The position numbers and the translations under genes are program-made. 44,644 bases of DNA, taken from positions 1-44,644 of the forward strand of contig DXAV01000012.1 in assembly GCA_019116805.1 (NCBI GenBank), in the 5' to 3' direction. This document shows, one piece after another, positions 1 to 8,868 of the stretch (position 1 is its first letter; each line of letters begins with the position of its first letter). Under the pieces are notes generated by a model. It was not told the DNA's origin, ran no database searches, and saw nothing but the letters and a program-made list of their open reading frames with translations. Source of the DNA: Candidatus Bacteroides merdavium (GTDB taxonomy: Bacteria; Bacteroidota; Bacteroidia; Bacteroidales; Bacteroidaceae).

Positions 1-191
1 ATGTGCATGCTCCTGGTAAGTGTAATAAAGAAATGAGCGGAAAACTGAGCAAGCATTTGCGTACGACGCCGGATGATGAAGAAATGTTCTTGGATACGGC
101 TGCTGATGAGGAAATGCCGGCTGAGGAAGATAAAGATGCCCCGATTGATCCCCGTTGGAATGAATTAAAAAAAATATTAGATAACAATTAA
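1..191 (+). CDS. yceD: YceD/DUF177 family protein, 3' end only
   Basis: This is the C-terminal part of a gene whose start lies before the window. The reading frame is open from the first bases and ends with TAA at 189-191. The residues seen include a Cys in a 'HAPGKCNKEM' context and end in the motif PIDPRWNELKKIL, typical of the tail of DUF177 (YceD) proteins. In many bacteria this family sits directly upstream of rpmF and has been linked to 23S rRNA accumulation or processing. Here rpmF follows after 12 bases, which supports the call. The ATG at about position 33 is an internal codon, not the start. Function is inferred from family and synteny only. Confidence 0.75.
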   Translation, partial: VHAPGKCNKEMSGKLSKHLRTTPDDEEMFLDTAADEEMPAEEDKDAPIDPRWNELKKILDNN

Positions 192-203
192 AGTTTTAAG
201 AAA

Positions 204-389
204 ATGGCACATCCTAAGAGAAGACAGTCAAAGACAAGAACTGCAAAGAGAAGAACTCATGATAAAGCAGTGGCTCCTACATTGGCTATTTGCCCGAATT
301 GTGGTGAATGGCATGTATATCACACGGTATGTGGAGCATGCGGTTATTATAGAGGAAAACTTGCTATAGAGAAAGAAGCTGCCGTTTAA
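204..389 (+). CDS. rpmF: 50S ribosomal protein L32
   Basis: A 61-residue basic protein of the large ribosomal subunit. It begins MAHPKRRQSKTRTAKRRTHD, the usual L32 N-terminus rich in Lys/Arg. The C-terminal half carries two CxxC pairs (CPNC and CGAC, about residues 30-47), the zinc-ribbon form of L32. Length and motifs match the family fully. It sits 12 bases after the YceD gene and is followed by a strong hairpin terminator before fabH, so yceD-rpmF is probably one transcript with partial read-through into fabH. Confidence 0.96.
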   Translation: MAHPKRRQSKTRTAKRRTHDKAVAPTLAICPNCGEWHVYHTVCGACGYYRGKLAIEKEAAV

Positions 390-426
390 TTGACGGTCAG
401 CAGTTCTCTGCTTGAATAGGTGTCTG

Positions 427-460
427 AAAAGTTTTGTTTTGAAGTAAAACAAAACTTTTT
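427..460 (+). terminator. Rho-independent terminator after rpmF
   Basis: A perfect 14-bp inverted repeat (AAAAGTTTTGTTTT, 427-440, and its complement at 446-459) with a 5-nt loop. The right arm itself ends in the T run. It lies 37 bases after the rpmF stop. The stem is A/T-rich, so termination may be incomplete and fabH could be partly read through. Confidence 0.75.
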
Positions 461-501
461 GGATTACCTTTTTTGAGTATTTATTTAGTTTAGGAATTTT
501 G

Positions 502-1509
502 ATGGAAAAAATAAATGCAGTAATTACAGGAGTCGGCGGTTATGTCCCTGATTATGTCTTGACGAATGATGAGATATCCCGCATGGTGGACACCAACGAC
601 GAATGGATTATGACTCGAATTGGTGTCAAGGAAAGACGTATTCTTAACGAAGAAGGATTGGGAAGTTCGTACATGGCTCGTAAGGCTGCCAAGCAGTTGA
701 TGCAGCGTACAGGTTCGAATCCTGATGACATTGATTTGGTGATTGTTGCTACTACGACTCCTGATTATCATTTCCCTTCGACGGCTTCTATCCTATGCGA
801 CAAGTTGCGCTTGAAGAACGCTTTCGCTTTTGATTTACAGGCTGCTTGTAGTGGTTTCCTGTATGCATTGGAAACGGCGGCCAACTTTGTGCGCTCTGGC
901 AGATATAAAAAAGTGATTGTTGTGGGTGCGGATAAGATGTCGTCAATGGTGAACTATACGGATCGTGCTACGTGTCCTATTTTTGGAGATGGTGCAGCTG
1001 CGTTCATGATAGAGCCTACTACCGAGGAGTATGGTGTTATGGATGCTATCTTGCGTACAGACGGTAAAGGCCTTCCGTTCCTTCATATGAAGGCGGGTGG
1101 TTCTGTATGTCCTCCTTCTTATTTCACAATTGACAACCACATGCACTATATCTATCAAGAAGGCCGTACAGTGTTTAAGTATGCTGTATCGAACATGTCG
1201 GATGTCAGTGCGGAGATTGCTGCAAGAAATGGCCTGAATAAGGACAATATTGATTGGATTATTCCTCATCAGGCTAATCTGCGTATCATTGATGCGGTGG
1301 CTGCTCGTTTGGAAGTTCCTCACGAGAAGGTAATGATTAACATCGAGCGTTATGGTAATACAAGTGCTGGAACACTTCCGTTGTGTATCTGGGACTTTGA
1401 AGACAAGCTGAAGAAAGGTGATAATTTGATCTTTACTGCGTTCGGTGCCGGTTTTACTTGGGGTGCCGTTTACGTGAAGTGGGGATATGATGGCAAGAAA
1501 GAGCAGTAA
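502..1509 (+). CDS. fabH: 3-oxoacyl-ACP synthase III
   Basis: FabH starts fatty-acid synthesis by condensing an acyl-CoA primer with malonyl-ACP. The protein has 335 residues from the ATG at 502; a TTG one codon upstream is an unlikely start. The thiolase-fold catalytic triad is visible: Cys116 in AACSGF, His256 in IPHQANLRI and Asn286 in YGNTSAGT. The glycine-rich FGAGFTWG motif is near the C-terminus. Length matches the family. It sits between rpmF and era, a common Bacteroidetes arrangement that couples lipid synthesis to ribosome genes. A strong hairpin follows the stop. Nothing looks damaged. Confidence 0.96.
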   Translation: MEKINAVITGVGGYVPDYVLTNDEISRMVDTNDEWIMTRIGVKERRILNEEGLGSSYMARKAAKQLMQRTGSNPDDIDLVIVATTTPDYHFPSTASILCDKLRLKNAFAFDLQAACSGFLYALETAANFVRSGRYKKVIVVGADKMSSMVNYTDRATCPIFGDGAAAFMIEPTTEEYGVMDAILRTDGKGLPFLHMKAGGSVCPPSYFTIDNHMHYIYQEGRTVFKYAVSNMSDVSAEIAARNGLNKDNIDWIIPHQANLRIIDAVAARLEVPHEKVMINIERYGNTSAGTLPLCIWDFEDKLKKGDNLIFTAFGAGFTWGAVYVKWGYDGKKEQ

Positions 1510-1536
1510 GAAGTAACGCTGATATAATAGATAAAA

Positions 1537-1576
1537 GAACGCATCCTATTTTAATGAATTCGATGCGTTTTTTTTT
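1537..1576 (+). terminator. Rho-independent terminator after fabH
   Basis: Stem AACGCATC (1538-1545) pairs with GATGCGTT (1562-1569) around a 16-nt loop, followed by a run of about ten T. It ends only 12 bases before the era start codon, so era transcription must come from read-through or from a promoter in or before this hairpin. Confidence 0.75.
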
Positions 1577-1588
1577 CACAAATTTAAA

Positions 1589-2479
1589 ATGAATGTTATG
1601 CATAAGGCCGGTTTTGTGAATATTGTCGGTAATCCGAATGTGGGAAAGTCAACTTTGATGAATGCATTGGTGGGTGAACGAATTTCTATAGCTACCTTCA
1701 AAGCTCAGACTACTCGCCACCGTATTATGGGTATCTATAATACAGACGACATGCAAATTGTGTTTTCAGATACCCCTGGCGTATTGAAACCTTCGTATAA
1801 ATTGCAGGAGTCCATGCTGAACTTTTCGACATCGGCTTTGGCTGATGCAGACGTGTTGCTCTATGTCACGGACGTGGTAGAAACACCGGACAAGCATAAT
1901 GATTTTGTAGAGAAGGTTGGCAAGCTGGACGTTCCGGTTTTGGTTCTCATCAACAAAATCGATCTTAGCAATCAGGAGAAGCTAGTGGAACTGGTGGAAG
2001 CGTGGAAAGAACTATTGCCTTCGGCGGAAATCATTCCGATTTCGGCTGCTACGAAGTTCAATGTGAATTATGTGATGAAACGTGTCAAGGAATTGTTGCC
2101 CGATTCGCCTCCCTATTTTGACAAAGATCAGTGGACAGACAGGCCGGCCCGTTTCTTTGTGAACGAGATCATCCGTGAGAAAATTCTGCTTTATTACGAC
2201 AAGGAAATTCCTTATTCAGTGGAAGTGGTGGTAGAACAATTCAAGGAAGATGCCAAGAAAATCCACATTCAAGCGGTGATTTATGTAGAGCGTGATTCGC
2301 AGAAAGGTATTATTATCGGCAAGCAAGGGCGGGCGTTGAAGAAGGTGGCTTCGGAAGCGCGGCGTGATTTGGAGAAGTTTTTCGGAAAGACTATTTTCCT
2401 GGAAACGTTTGTAAAGGTGGACAAGGATTGGCGCAACTCGGACAAGGAACTGCGTAACTTCGGATATCAGCTTGATTAA
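1589..2479 (+). CDS. era: GTPase Era, 16S rRNA-binding ribosome assembly factor
   Basis: Era is a GTPase that binds the 3' end of 16S rRNA during 30S maturation. The protein has 296 residues from the first ATG; an in-frame ATG at 1598 would give 293 and is equally plausible. The G motifs are present: GNPNVGKST at about residue 14, DTPG at 61, NKID at 122, and an SAA G5 motif at about 151. The C-terminal third contains the KH RNA-binding domain, with GKQGRALKK in the GxxG position. It is followed 51 bases later by der, so two ribosome-assembly GTPases are encoded side by side. Confidence 0.96.
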   Translation: MNVMHKAGFVNIVGNPNVGKSTLMNALVGERISIATFKAQTTRHRIMGIYNTDDMQIVFSDTPGVLKPSYKLQESMLNFSTSALADADVLLYVTDVVETPDKHNDFVEKVGKLDVPVLVLINKIDLSNQEKLVELVEAWKELLPSAEIIPISAATKFNVNYVMKRVKELLPDSPPYFDKDQWTDRPARFFVNEIIREKILLYYDKEIPYSVEVVVEQFKEDAKKIHIQAVIYVERDSQKGIIIGKQGRALKKVASEARRDLEKFFGKTIFLETFVKVDKDWRNSDKELRNFGYQLD

Positions 2480-2530
2480 AGTAAGAAACGGTGGCTGCGA
2501 TAGTCGCGAAACGAATGAAAGTAAAGAACT

Positions 2531-3844
2531 ATGGGAAATTTAGTTGCAATTGTAGGACGTCCCAATGTGGGAAAATCTACGTTATTTAACCGTCTGACGA
2601 AAACGAGGCAGGCGATTGTGAACGAAGAAGCGGGGACTACACGTGACCGTCAGTATGGTAAGGCTGAATGGCTGGGACGTGAGTTTTCGGTGGTGGATAC
2701 AGGCGGCTGGGTGGTAAACTCAGACGATATATTTGAGGGTGAAATCCGCAAGCAGGTACTGATGGCTGTGGACGAAGCGGATGTTATCCTGTTTGTGGTG
2801 GACGTGATGAACGGTGTGACTGACTTGGATATGGAGGTGGCCGCTATCCTGCGTCGTGCCAAGAAACCGGTGTTGCTGATAGCCAATAAGACCGACAACA
2901 ATGAATTGCAGTACAACGCCCCTGAATTCTACAGCCTGGGTTTGGGCGATCCTTATTGCATTTCGGCCATGACTGGTAGTGGTACAGGCGATATGATGGA
3001 CCTGATTGTGAGCAAATTCAAGAAAGAAACGGAAGAAATCCTAGATGAAGATATTCCCCGTTTTGCTGTGGTTGGTCGTCCGAATGCCGGGAAGTCGTCC
3101 ATTGTCAATGCATTCATTGGCGAGGAACGCAACATTGTGACGGAGATTGCTGGTACAACACGTGACTCTATCTATACTCGTTACAATAAATTTGGTTTCG
3201 ATTTCTATTTGGTCGATACGGCCGGTATTCGTAAGAAGAACAAAGTGAACGAGGATTTAGAGTATTATTCTGTTATCCGTTCTATCCGGTCCATTGAAAA
3301 TTCGGATGTCTGCATTCTGATGCTTGATGCCACGCGTGGCATTGAAAGTCAGGATTTGAATATCTTTTCGCTGATTCAGAAAAATGCCAAGGGACTGGTA
3401 GTCGTAGTGAACAAATGGGACTTGGTGGAGGACAAAACTGTTAAGGTGATGAAGACTTTCGAAGAAGCTATTCGCAACCGTTTTGCTCCATTTGTGGATT
3501 TCCCCATTATCTTTGCTTCTGCACTTACTAAACAACGTATCCTGAAGGTGCTCGAGGAGGCACGTAATGTATATAACAACCGTATGACCCGTATCCCTAC
3601 TGCACGGTTGAATGAAGAAATGTTGCCGCTTATCGAGGCTTATCCACCTCCTTCGAACAAGGGCAAGTATATCAAGATAAAGTATATCACACAGTTGCCT
3701 AATACGCAAATTCCTTCTTTTGTCTATTTTGCCAATTTGCCACAGTATGTGAAAGAACCCTATCGTCGGTTCTTGGAAAACAAGATGCGCGAGAAATGGA
3801 ATCTGACTGGTACCCCTATTAATATTTACATTCGTCAGAAGTAG
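2531..3844 (+). CDS. der: Ribosome-associated GTPase Der (EngA), double G domain
   Basis: Der is the only bacterial GTPase family with two tandem G domains; it acts in 50S assembly. The protein has 437 residues, normal for the family. The first P-loop is GRPNVGKST at residues 9-17, the second GRPNAGKSS starts at about residue 182. NKTD and NKWD are the respective G4 motifs, and DTGG and DTAG the G3 motifs. The last 90 or so residues form the KH-like domain. It probably shares a transcript with era, and a long hairpin lies just after the stop. Confidence 0.97.
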   Translation: MGNLVAIVGRPNVGKSTLFNRLTKTRQAIVNEEAGTTRDRQYGKAEWLGREFSVVDTGGWVVNSDDIFEGEIRKQVLMAVDEADVILFVVDVMNGVTDLDMEVAAILRRAKKPVLLIANKTDNNELQYNAPEFYSLGLGDPYCISAMTGSGTGDMMDLIVSKFKKETEEILDEDIPRFAVVGRPNAGKSSIVNAFIGEERNIVTEIAGTTRDSIYTRYNKFGFDFYLVDTAGIRKKNKVNEDLEYYSVIRSIRSIENSDVCILMLDATRGIESQDLNIFSLIQKNAKGLVVVVNKWDLVEDKTVKVMKTFEEAIRNRFAPFVDFPIIFASALTKQRILKVLEEARNVYNNRMTRIPTARLNEEMLPLIEAYPPPSNKGKYIKIKYITQLPNTQIPSFVYFANLPQYVKEPYRRFLENKMREKWNLTGTPINIYIRQK

Positions 3845-3873
3845 GAGCAGCTCCTGTTGGTAGAAGAAATAAG

Positions 3874-3942
3874 ATACACTCTGGAAATCGTCGTTGACAC
3901 AATATATTGGTCCATTAGTCGATTTCTAGGGTGTATTTCTTT
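3874..3942 (+). terminator. Putative long hairpin terminator after der
   Basis: ATACACTCTGGAAATCG (3874-3890) pairs with CGATTTCTAGGGTGTAT (3920-3936) with two wobble pairs and a 29-nt loop. A T-rich stretch follows. The large loop lowers confidence. The rest of the roughly 300-base gap to 4144 holds only the promoter listed next; no gene was seen in it. Confidence 0.5.
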
Positions 3943-4086
3943 GTATATAAGGAGTGATGAGATATCTTTACTTTTCAAATCGGGACAGATGAAAAAATAC
4001 TTTTGTTGATGTCATGAAAGCAGATTGAGTGTGGAAAAGCCTGAAGAAGCGTGTGAATTATAGTTGAAAAAACTCTTTATAAAGTG

Positions 4087-4115
4087 TTGAGTTTACAACA
4101 GAATACTTATATTTG
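4087..4115 (+). promoter_or_regulatory. Bacteroides-type promoter for the sensor kinase gene
   Basis: TTG at 4087-4089, an 18-base spacer, then TATATTTG at 4108-4115, an exact match to the Bacteroides -7 consensus TAnnTTTG. The start codon at 4144 is 28 bases downstream. Confidence 0.6.
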
Positions 4116-4143
4116 TCGCGTTACTTAATTACAACGAACGAAT

Positions 4144-6360
4144 ATGTTTAGAGAGCGAAACGGTATTTTCTGTCTGTTACTATGTCTGCTCGGCTTTGGA
4201 ACGGCAGTCCGTGCAGAGAAGCTTGATGAACTGCGCCGACAGGCGGCTGTTCAACGAACCTTTGAGGCCTATTCTGCCGTTTGCCGTTATTGCTACTCAG
4301 AAGGAAAATCTGCAGATATTCTTTCGATTTATGCAGATTCCATCCGCATGGTAGGACTCCATACCAAATCTTCTGAATGTTTTATCGAATATTATTCTTG
4401 GAAAAGTGAGGCCGCTTTCTTGGAAGGAGATTTCAAGAAAGGGTATGCTTTGAAGCGTGCGGCTATTGCTCTTTCCGAACGTACGAAAGATCGGACTTAC
4501 TTGGCGGAATGTGCGGGCGACATGGGCTATTATTATAACGTGGATGCCCAATATGATTCTGCACGGTACTATTTGAAGAAAGGTCTGCTGGCTTCGGAGG
4601 GCATGCCTGCTCTGCGTGAGGGTTATCGTACGATGTTGACCAATTATGCAAGTTCTTTCCTGTTCGAAGGACATACGGATTCCGCTTTGATCTATACAAA
4701 ACATGCGCGTGAAGTCTCTGAAGCAGATCGGGATACGGCCATGCTGATTGAAAACTTGAACCAGTTGGGCACGATCTACCGTCGTCAGAAGCGTCTGTCT
4801 GAATGTTTGTCTTATTTTGGGGAAGCTGTCCGGTTGTGTGAGTTACAGGACAATTTTCGTACGGCTGCTTATATTTATGGTAATTTGGCCACAGTCTATA
4901 CGGAATGGAACCAACAGGAAATGGCGGAAGAAATGTCCAAGGTTGCCGTAGAATATGCCCGAAAAATTGGAGACAATCAAATGACGGGGATTTGTTTGTC
5001 CAATCTTGGTATTATCCAATGTCATGTTGACAGTAGTCGGCAAGAGGGTATCGATCATTTGCTGGAGGCGGTCGTTCTTTTACGGAAGGTTAATAACCGT
5101 CGTCGTTTGTGTGAGGCATATAGTTTTTTGGCTAATGCGTTCGTTCAACAGGGAGAGGAGAAGAGGGCTGCTGATTATCTAGAGAAGCTGGAAGCACTGA
5201 CGTCTGAGATGCGTACGGATGTGGAGTTCTATCGTTATTATCGGGTGAAAGGAGTAATTCTGCAGAGTCAAGGACGTTATGCAGAGGCTGTTGCTTATTA
5301 TCAAAAACAGGTTCAGATGCTTCAGAGAGGTTATTACGACACTCAGGACTATGAGGTTTATGCCGATTTGTCCGAATGTTACCATGCTTTGCATCAAGAA
5401 GCGAAGTCCCGGCAATATTTGCAGAAAGCTTATGCTTTACGGGATTCTACGTTCTTGGAAGAAAATATGAGCCAACTTTCCTATTTCTCGGCGAAATATG
5501 GAATGAAGGAAAAGGAACTGATGATTACTCGTTTGGAGCAGGCGCAGTTGGAGGAGAGGGCTAAGGCACTGGAGCGCCGGATTTTTTTGGGTATAGTGAT
5601 TGGTGCTCTTCTGTTTGTTCTGTTTTTGCTCCTGTATGCTCGTCAGCGGCAGAAAGTGAAGATTGCCCGATTGGCGCAGGCTGCCGGCGAGAAGGAACAG
5701 CAATTTCTTACCTTGCAGAAAGAGACCGAACGTCGCCTGACACAGCGTTATATCGAAGGTTTGGAGAGTGAGCGGACTCGTATCGCTACAGAGTTGCACG
5801 ATGATGTTTGCAACAGCTTGTTGGCATTGAGCATGGATGTGCGTACTTCGGAGGTTGCTGCTTCCGGCAGGTTGGACCGTCAGTTGGACTTACTAGAAAA
5901 GGCCCGTCAGCGTGTGCGTCACATTTCTCATGAATTGATGCCTCCAGTATTTCAGTATGCCACGCTTAATGAAATGCTATCCGATTATGTAAACCATCTT
6001 CATTTGCCTTCCGGAATGTCTGTCACTTATGTTTCTACGGAAGGGGTGGATTGGACGCGGTTACCTCAATCGTTATGTTTTGAGTTCTACCGGATTGTAC
6101 AGGAAGCTGTCGGTAACGCCGTCAAATATGCGGAAGCTTCTTTGATACAGGTTTCCTTGACGTTTGGACAAGGTGTGGCTTCTGTGCAGGTAGTTGATAA
6201 TGGGCACGGTTTTGACGTGAATCGTAAGAGTAAGGGAATCGGGCTTCGTACCATTGCCCAGCGAGTAAAGGCAATTGGAGGTAGTCTGATTCTGGAAAGT
6301 TCTTCGGGTAAAGGGACTCTCGTGAAGGCTTCTGTGCAAGTGGATACAATAGAAGAATAA
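4144..6360 (+). CDS. TPR-containing sensor histidine kinase (NarL-partner type)
   Basis: A 738-residue membrane sensor kinase. An N-terminal signal peptide (about residues 1-24) leads into a periplasmic region of helical pairs typical of tetratricopeptide repeats, spanning roughly residues 40-450. A transmembrane helix lies at about 480-498, followed by a coiled coil. The cytoplasmic part has the HisKA_3-type dimerisation box with the phospho-accepting His552 in TELHDDVCNSLL, and a HATPase_c domain with N box EAVGNAVKYAE (about 655), DNGHGFD and GIGLRTIAQR. This kinase class pairs with LuxR/NarL regulators, and one is encoded 7 bases downstream. The stimulus is unknown; the TPR sensor suggests protein or peptide partners rather than a sugar. 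Confidence 0.9.
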   Translation: MFRERNGIFCLLLCLLGFGTAVRAEKLDELRRQAAVQRTFEAYSAVCRYCYSEGKSADILSIYADSIRMVGLHTKSSECFIEYYSWKSEAAFLEGDFKKGYALKRAAIALSERTKDRTYLAECAGDMGYYYNVDAQYDSARYYLKKGLLASEGMPALREGYRTMLTNYASSFLFEGHTDSALIYTKHAREVSEADRDTAMLIENLNQLGTIYRRQKRLSECLSYFGEAVRLCELQDNFRTAAYIYGNLATVYTEWNQQEMAEEMSKVAVEYARKIGDNQMTGICLSNLGIIQCHVDSSRQEGIDHLLEAVVLLRKVNNRRRLCEAYSFLANAFVQQGEEKRAADYLEKLEALTSEMRTDVEFYRYYRVKGVILQSQGRYAEAVAYYQKQVQMLQRGYYDTQDYEVYADLSECYHALHQEAKSRQYLQKAYALRDSTFLEENMSQLSYFSAKYGMKEKELMITRLEQAQLEERAKALERRIFLGIVIGALLFVLFLLLYARQRQKVKIARLAQAAGEKEQQFLTLQKETERRLTQRYIEGLESERTRIATELHDDVCNSLLALSMDVRTSEVAASGRLDRQLDLLEKARQRVRHISHELMPPVFQYATLNEMLSDYVNHLHLPSGMSVTYVSTEGVDWTRLPQSLCFEFYRIVQEAVGNAVKYAEASLIQVSLTFGQGVASVQVVDNGHGFDVNRKSKGIGLRTIAQRVKAIGGSLILESSSGKGTLVKASVQVDTIEE

Positions 6361-6367
6361 AGCGATT

Positions 6368-7021
6368 ATGGAAGATAAGATGAAAGCGGAAATATTAGTG
6401 GTGGACGACCATAGTCTGATACTTGAAGGCATTTGCCGGGTATTGAAAAGGATTCCGGAGGTAGTAGTGGCCGATGCTGTCACGTCGGGTAAAAAAGCGG
6501 CAGCATTGATTGCCAAGCGAGATTATGATCTTTATATCTTGGATGTCAGTATGCCTGATATGTCGGGCTTTGACCTGATTGCTTTGATACGCGAAATGAA
6601 TTCTGATGCCCGTATCATCATCAATACCATGCACGAAGAAATCTGGATGGTGAACCGTCTGGCGCAGAGTGGGGTGAATGCCATTCTGCTGAAGAGTGCC
6701 GACAGTGTAGAACTGGAATTGGCTGTGCGGAAAGTATTGGAAGGTGAAAGTTATACTTGTGAACGTTTTAATTTCATTTGTCAGAAACTACATCGAAGTT
6801 CGGCTAATGTGCATGCGAAAGATGTGCCGACCAGTCGGGAACTTGAAGTCCTGCGAGGAATTGCCCAAGGAATGAGTACCCTTGAAATCGCTTCCAGCTT
6901 GCATGTCTCAGAAAATACCGTGGAAACTTTCCGCCGCCGTCTGATCAGCAAGTTTGATGCGAAAAACAGTGTGGATATGGTTGTGAAGGCTGTGGCCCGC
7001 GGTTGGATTAATGTAGAATAG
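6368..7021 (+). CDS. Response regulator, NarL/LuxR family
   Basis: A 217-residue response regulator. The receiver domain occupies about residues 8-125, with the acidic pair at D13/D14 and the phospho-acceptor Asp59 in YILDVSMPD. The C-terminal LuxR helix-turn-helix runs over about 150-212 (TSRELEVLRGIAQG and SENTVETFRRR). It starts 7 bases after the kinase stop, so the two form a cognate pair in one operon. An in-frame ATG at 6380 is an alternative start that would still keep the receiver intact. The target genes cannot be read from the sequence. Confidence 0.93.
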   Translation: MEDKMKAEILVVDDHSLILEGICRVLKRIPEVVVADAVTSGKKAAALIAKRDYDLYILDVSMPDMSGFDLIALIREMNSDARIIINTMHEEIWMVNRLAQSGVNAILLKSADSVELELAVRKVLEGESYTCERFNFICQKLHRSSANVHAKDVPTSRELEVLRGIAQGMSTLEIASSLHVSENTVETFRRRLISKFDAKNSVDMVVKAVARGWINVE

Positions 7022-7049
7022 GCTGTGAATAGGAGGATTTGGTACTATA

Positions 7050-7093
7050 AAAGCCTTTCGTCATGGTTTTCCGTGATTGCTTGCTTTTTTTTA
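7050..7093 (+). terminator. Possible terminator after the response regulator
   Basis: An imperfect stem (AAGC ... CATGG, loop TTTT, CCGTG ... GCTT) is followed by a run of eight or more T. The upper part pairs well and the lower part poorly. Confidence 0.4.
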
Positions 7094-7208
7094 TTTTCTA
7101 TATTTGTTGCGGATTGAGGAATTGTTTCAGGCTGTTCAGAGAATAGCAGGGAACAATTGGATATGTCGCGATGATATACGTCACTCCATTAACTGGTTTT
7201 AGTTGGAT

Positions 7209-7240
7209 AAAGGGAATGCATCCGTAGATGCATTCCCTTT
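7209..7240. terminator. Bidirectional terminator between convergent genes
   Basis: AAAGGGAATGCATC (7209-7222) and its perfect complement (7227-7240) with a CGTA loop form a 14-bp stem. It lies between the response regulator (plus strand) and mlaF (minus strand), 24 bases from the mlaF stop, and can serve both directions. Confidence 0.7.
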
Positions 7241-7264
7241 TGGCTTTTATCGTTACGTCGTTTT

Positions 7265-8035
7265 TTATCCTTCGATGTTCCTCACTTCTACTTCTTTCAC
7301 TTTGCGGAACAAGTCGGAGGCGAAGATGAAATTGTTCAGACGTTCGTTACTCGATGTGAAAATATCGTCTTTACTGCCTTCCCATTCCTTGTGCCCTTCG
7401 TAAATGAAGATGATGTTCTCTCCGATTCCCATCACGGAGTTCATATCATGCGTATTAATCAGAGTCGTCATGTTGTATTCGCGGGTAATATCCTGTATCA
7501 GTCCGTCTATGACGAGTGAAGTCTTGGGGTCAAGGCCTGAGTTTGGTTCGTCACAGAAAAGGTATTGGGGGTTGAGGGCTATGGCGCGTGCGATGGCTAC
7601 ACGCTTCTGCATGCCGCCGCTGATTTCGCCTGGATATTTGTCTTTCGCTTCAGACAAGTTTACACGGTCCAAGCAGAACATGGCTCGTCGGGTACGGTCG
7701 CGCAGGGTGTCGTTGCTGAACATATTCAGCGGGAACATGACGTTTTCCAATACTGTCATTGAGTCGAACAGGGCAGCGCTTTGGAAAATCATGCCCATCT
7801 CGCGGCGCAGAGCCTTCTTTTCCTTCTTGTCCATAATCAGAAAATTGCGGTTGTCATACAATAACTCCCCCTTTTCCGGTGTCAGCAGGCCGACGATACA
7901 CTTCATCAGTACGGTTTTTCCAGAACCGCTTTGACCAATAATCAGATTGGTCTTCCCGTTTTCAAAGGTGGCGCTGATGTCTGCCAGCACTTCTTTCCCT
8001 TCAAATGACTTACAGAGACTTTTCAGTTCTATCAT
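7265..8035 (-). CDS. mlaF: ABC transporter ATP-binding protein, MlaF-like phospholipid transport
   Basis: A 256-residue ABC ATPase of the MlaF/Ttg2A type, which powers phospholipid trafficking between inner and outer membrane. Walker A is GQSGSGKT at residues 34-41; the signature is ISGGMQKR; Walker B and D loop are CDEPNSGLDP; the H-loop His lies in INTHDMNSV. The gene directly follows mlaE on the same strand with a 12-base gap, the usual permease-ATPase pairing. MlaD-type substrate-binding and MlaB/C partners are not in the window. Assignment to lipid transport rests on the MlaE neighbour. Confidence 0.88.
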   Translation of the reverse strand: MIELKSLCKSFEGKEVLADISATFENGKTNLIIGQSGSGKTVLMKCIVGLLTPEKGELLYDNRNFLIMDKKEKKALRREMGMIFQSAALFDSMTVLENVMFPLNMFSNDTLRDRTRRAMFCLDRVNLSEAKDKYPGEISGGMQKRVAIARAIALNPQYLFCDEPNSGLDPKTSLVIDGLIQDITREYNMTTLINTHDMNSVMGIGENIIFIYEGHKEWEGSKDDIFTSSNERLNNFIFASDLFRKVKEVEVRNIEG

Positions 8036-8047
8036 GGTCTGAGATGT

Positions 8048-8791
8048 TTATTTGGTCAGTAATTGGGTCAGTATCAGGTCGGCAAAAAGAATTAATACAC
8101 TGCTGGTTACTACCGCATCAGTCGATGCTTTGCCTACCTCTATGGAACCGCCGTCCACCGTATAGCCGAAGAAGGCCGATACGCTGGCGATGATGAAAGC
8201 AAAAAAGAGCGATTTGATGATGCTGCACCACACATACCATTCGACGAACATATATTGAAGTCCATACTCCAAGTCTGTGGCTGTCATGATGCCGCCGAAC
8301 CAACAGGTACCGAAAGCTCCGATGATACCGGCGAAGGTACTGAAGATTACGAGCACAGGAATGATAGTGACCATGGCGATTATTTTCGGCAGGATGAGGT
8401 AGCAAGCTGAATTTACTCCCATAATCTCCAGTGCATCAATCTGCTGGGTAACCCGCATCGTTCCCAATTCCGAGGCGATATTCGATCCGACCTTACCGGC
8501 CAATATCAGACACATGATGCTGGATGAAAATTCAAGCAATAGAATCTCACGTGTCACGTAGCCTACGGTCCATCGGGGCATCCAGGGACTTTCGATGTTG
8601 TATTTGATTTGTATCGTGATGACGGCGCCGATAAAGAATGATATCAGCAGCACGATGCCGATGGAGTTCACGCCGAGTTGCTCCATCTCGTTGCGATATT
8701 GGCGGAAGAACATGCGCATACGTTCCGGGCGGGAAAAAGTTCGCCCCATCAACATGATGTATCTTCCTGTAGTTCTAAGTGCCTTAAACAT
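8048..8791 (-). CDS. mlaE: MlaE-type ABC transporter permease
   Basis: A 247-residue inner-membrane permease of the MlaE/YrbE family. Several hydrophobic helices are clear (IGIVLLISFFIGAVITIQI near residue 43, and others at about 90-110, 140-175, 195-215 and 225-245). The family motifs ELGTMRVTQQIDALEIMGVN and LPKIIA are present mid-protein, where the permease contacts its ATPase. It is upstream of mlaF in one operon. Its promoter region faces that of the lptB-like gene; see the inverted repeat at 8812-8851. Confidence 0.93.
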   Translation of the reverse strand: MFKALRTTGRYIMLMGRTFSRPERMRMFFRQYRNEMEQLGVNSIGIVLLISFFIGAVITIQIKYNIESPWMPRWTVGYVTREILLLEFSSSIMCLILAGKVGSNIASELGTMRVTQQIDALEIMGVNSACYLILPKIIAMVTIIPVLVIFSTFAGIIGAFGTCWFGGIMTATDLEYGLQYMFVEWYVWCSIIKSLFFAFIIASVSAFFGYTVDGGSIEVGKASTDAVVTSSVLILFADLILTQLLTK

Positions 8792-8811
8792 AATCAGTCA
8801 AGTATTTGTCT

Positions 8812-8851
8812 GCAAATGTACGGCTTTATCTTTTATTTTTGCTACATTTGC
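8812..8851. promoter_or_regulatory. Divergent promoter region with face-to-face -7 boxes
   Basis: On the plus strand TACATTTG (8843-8850) fits the Bacteroides -7 consensus and points to the lptB-like gene. On the minus strand the same octamer lies at 8820-8813 and points to mlaE. Together with one more base they form a perfect 9-bp inverted repeat (GCAAATGTA / TACATTTGC) with a 22-base spacer. Neither has a clear TTG box at the usual spacing. Confidence 0.55.
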
Positions 8852-8868
8852 GGCAAATTAACGCAGGT

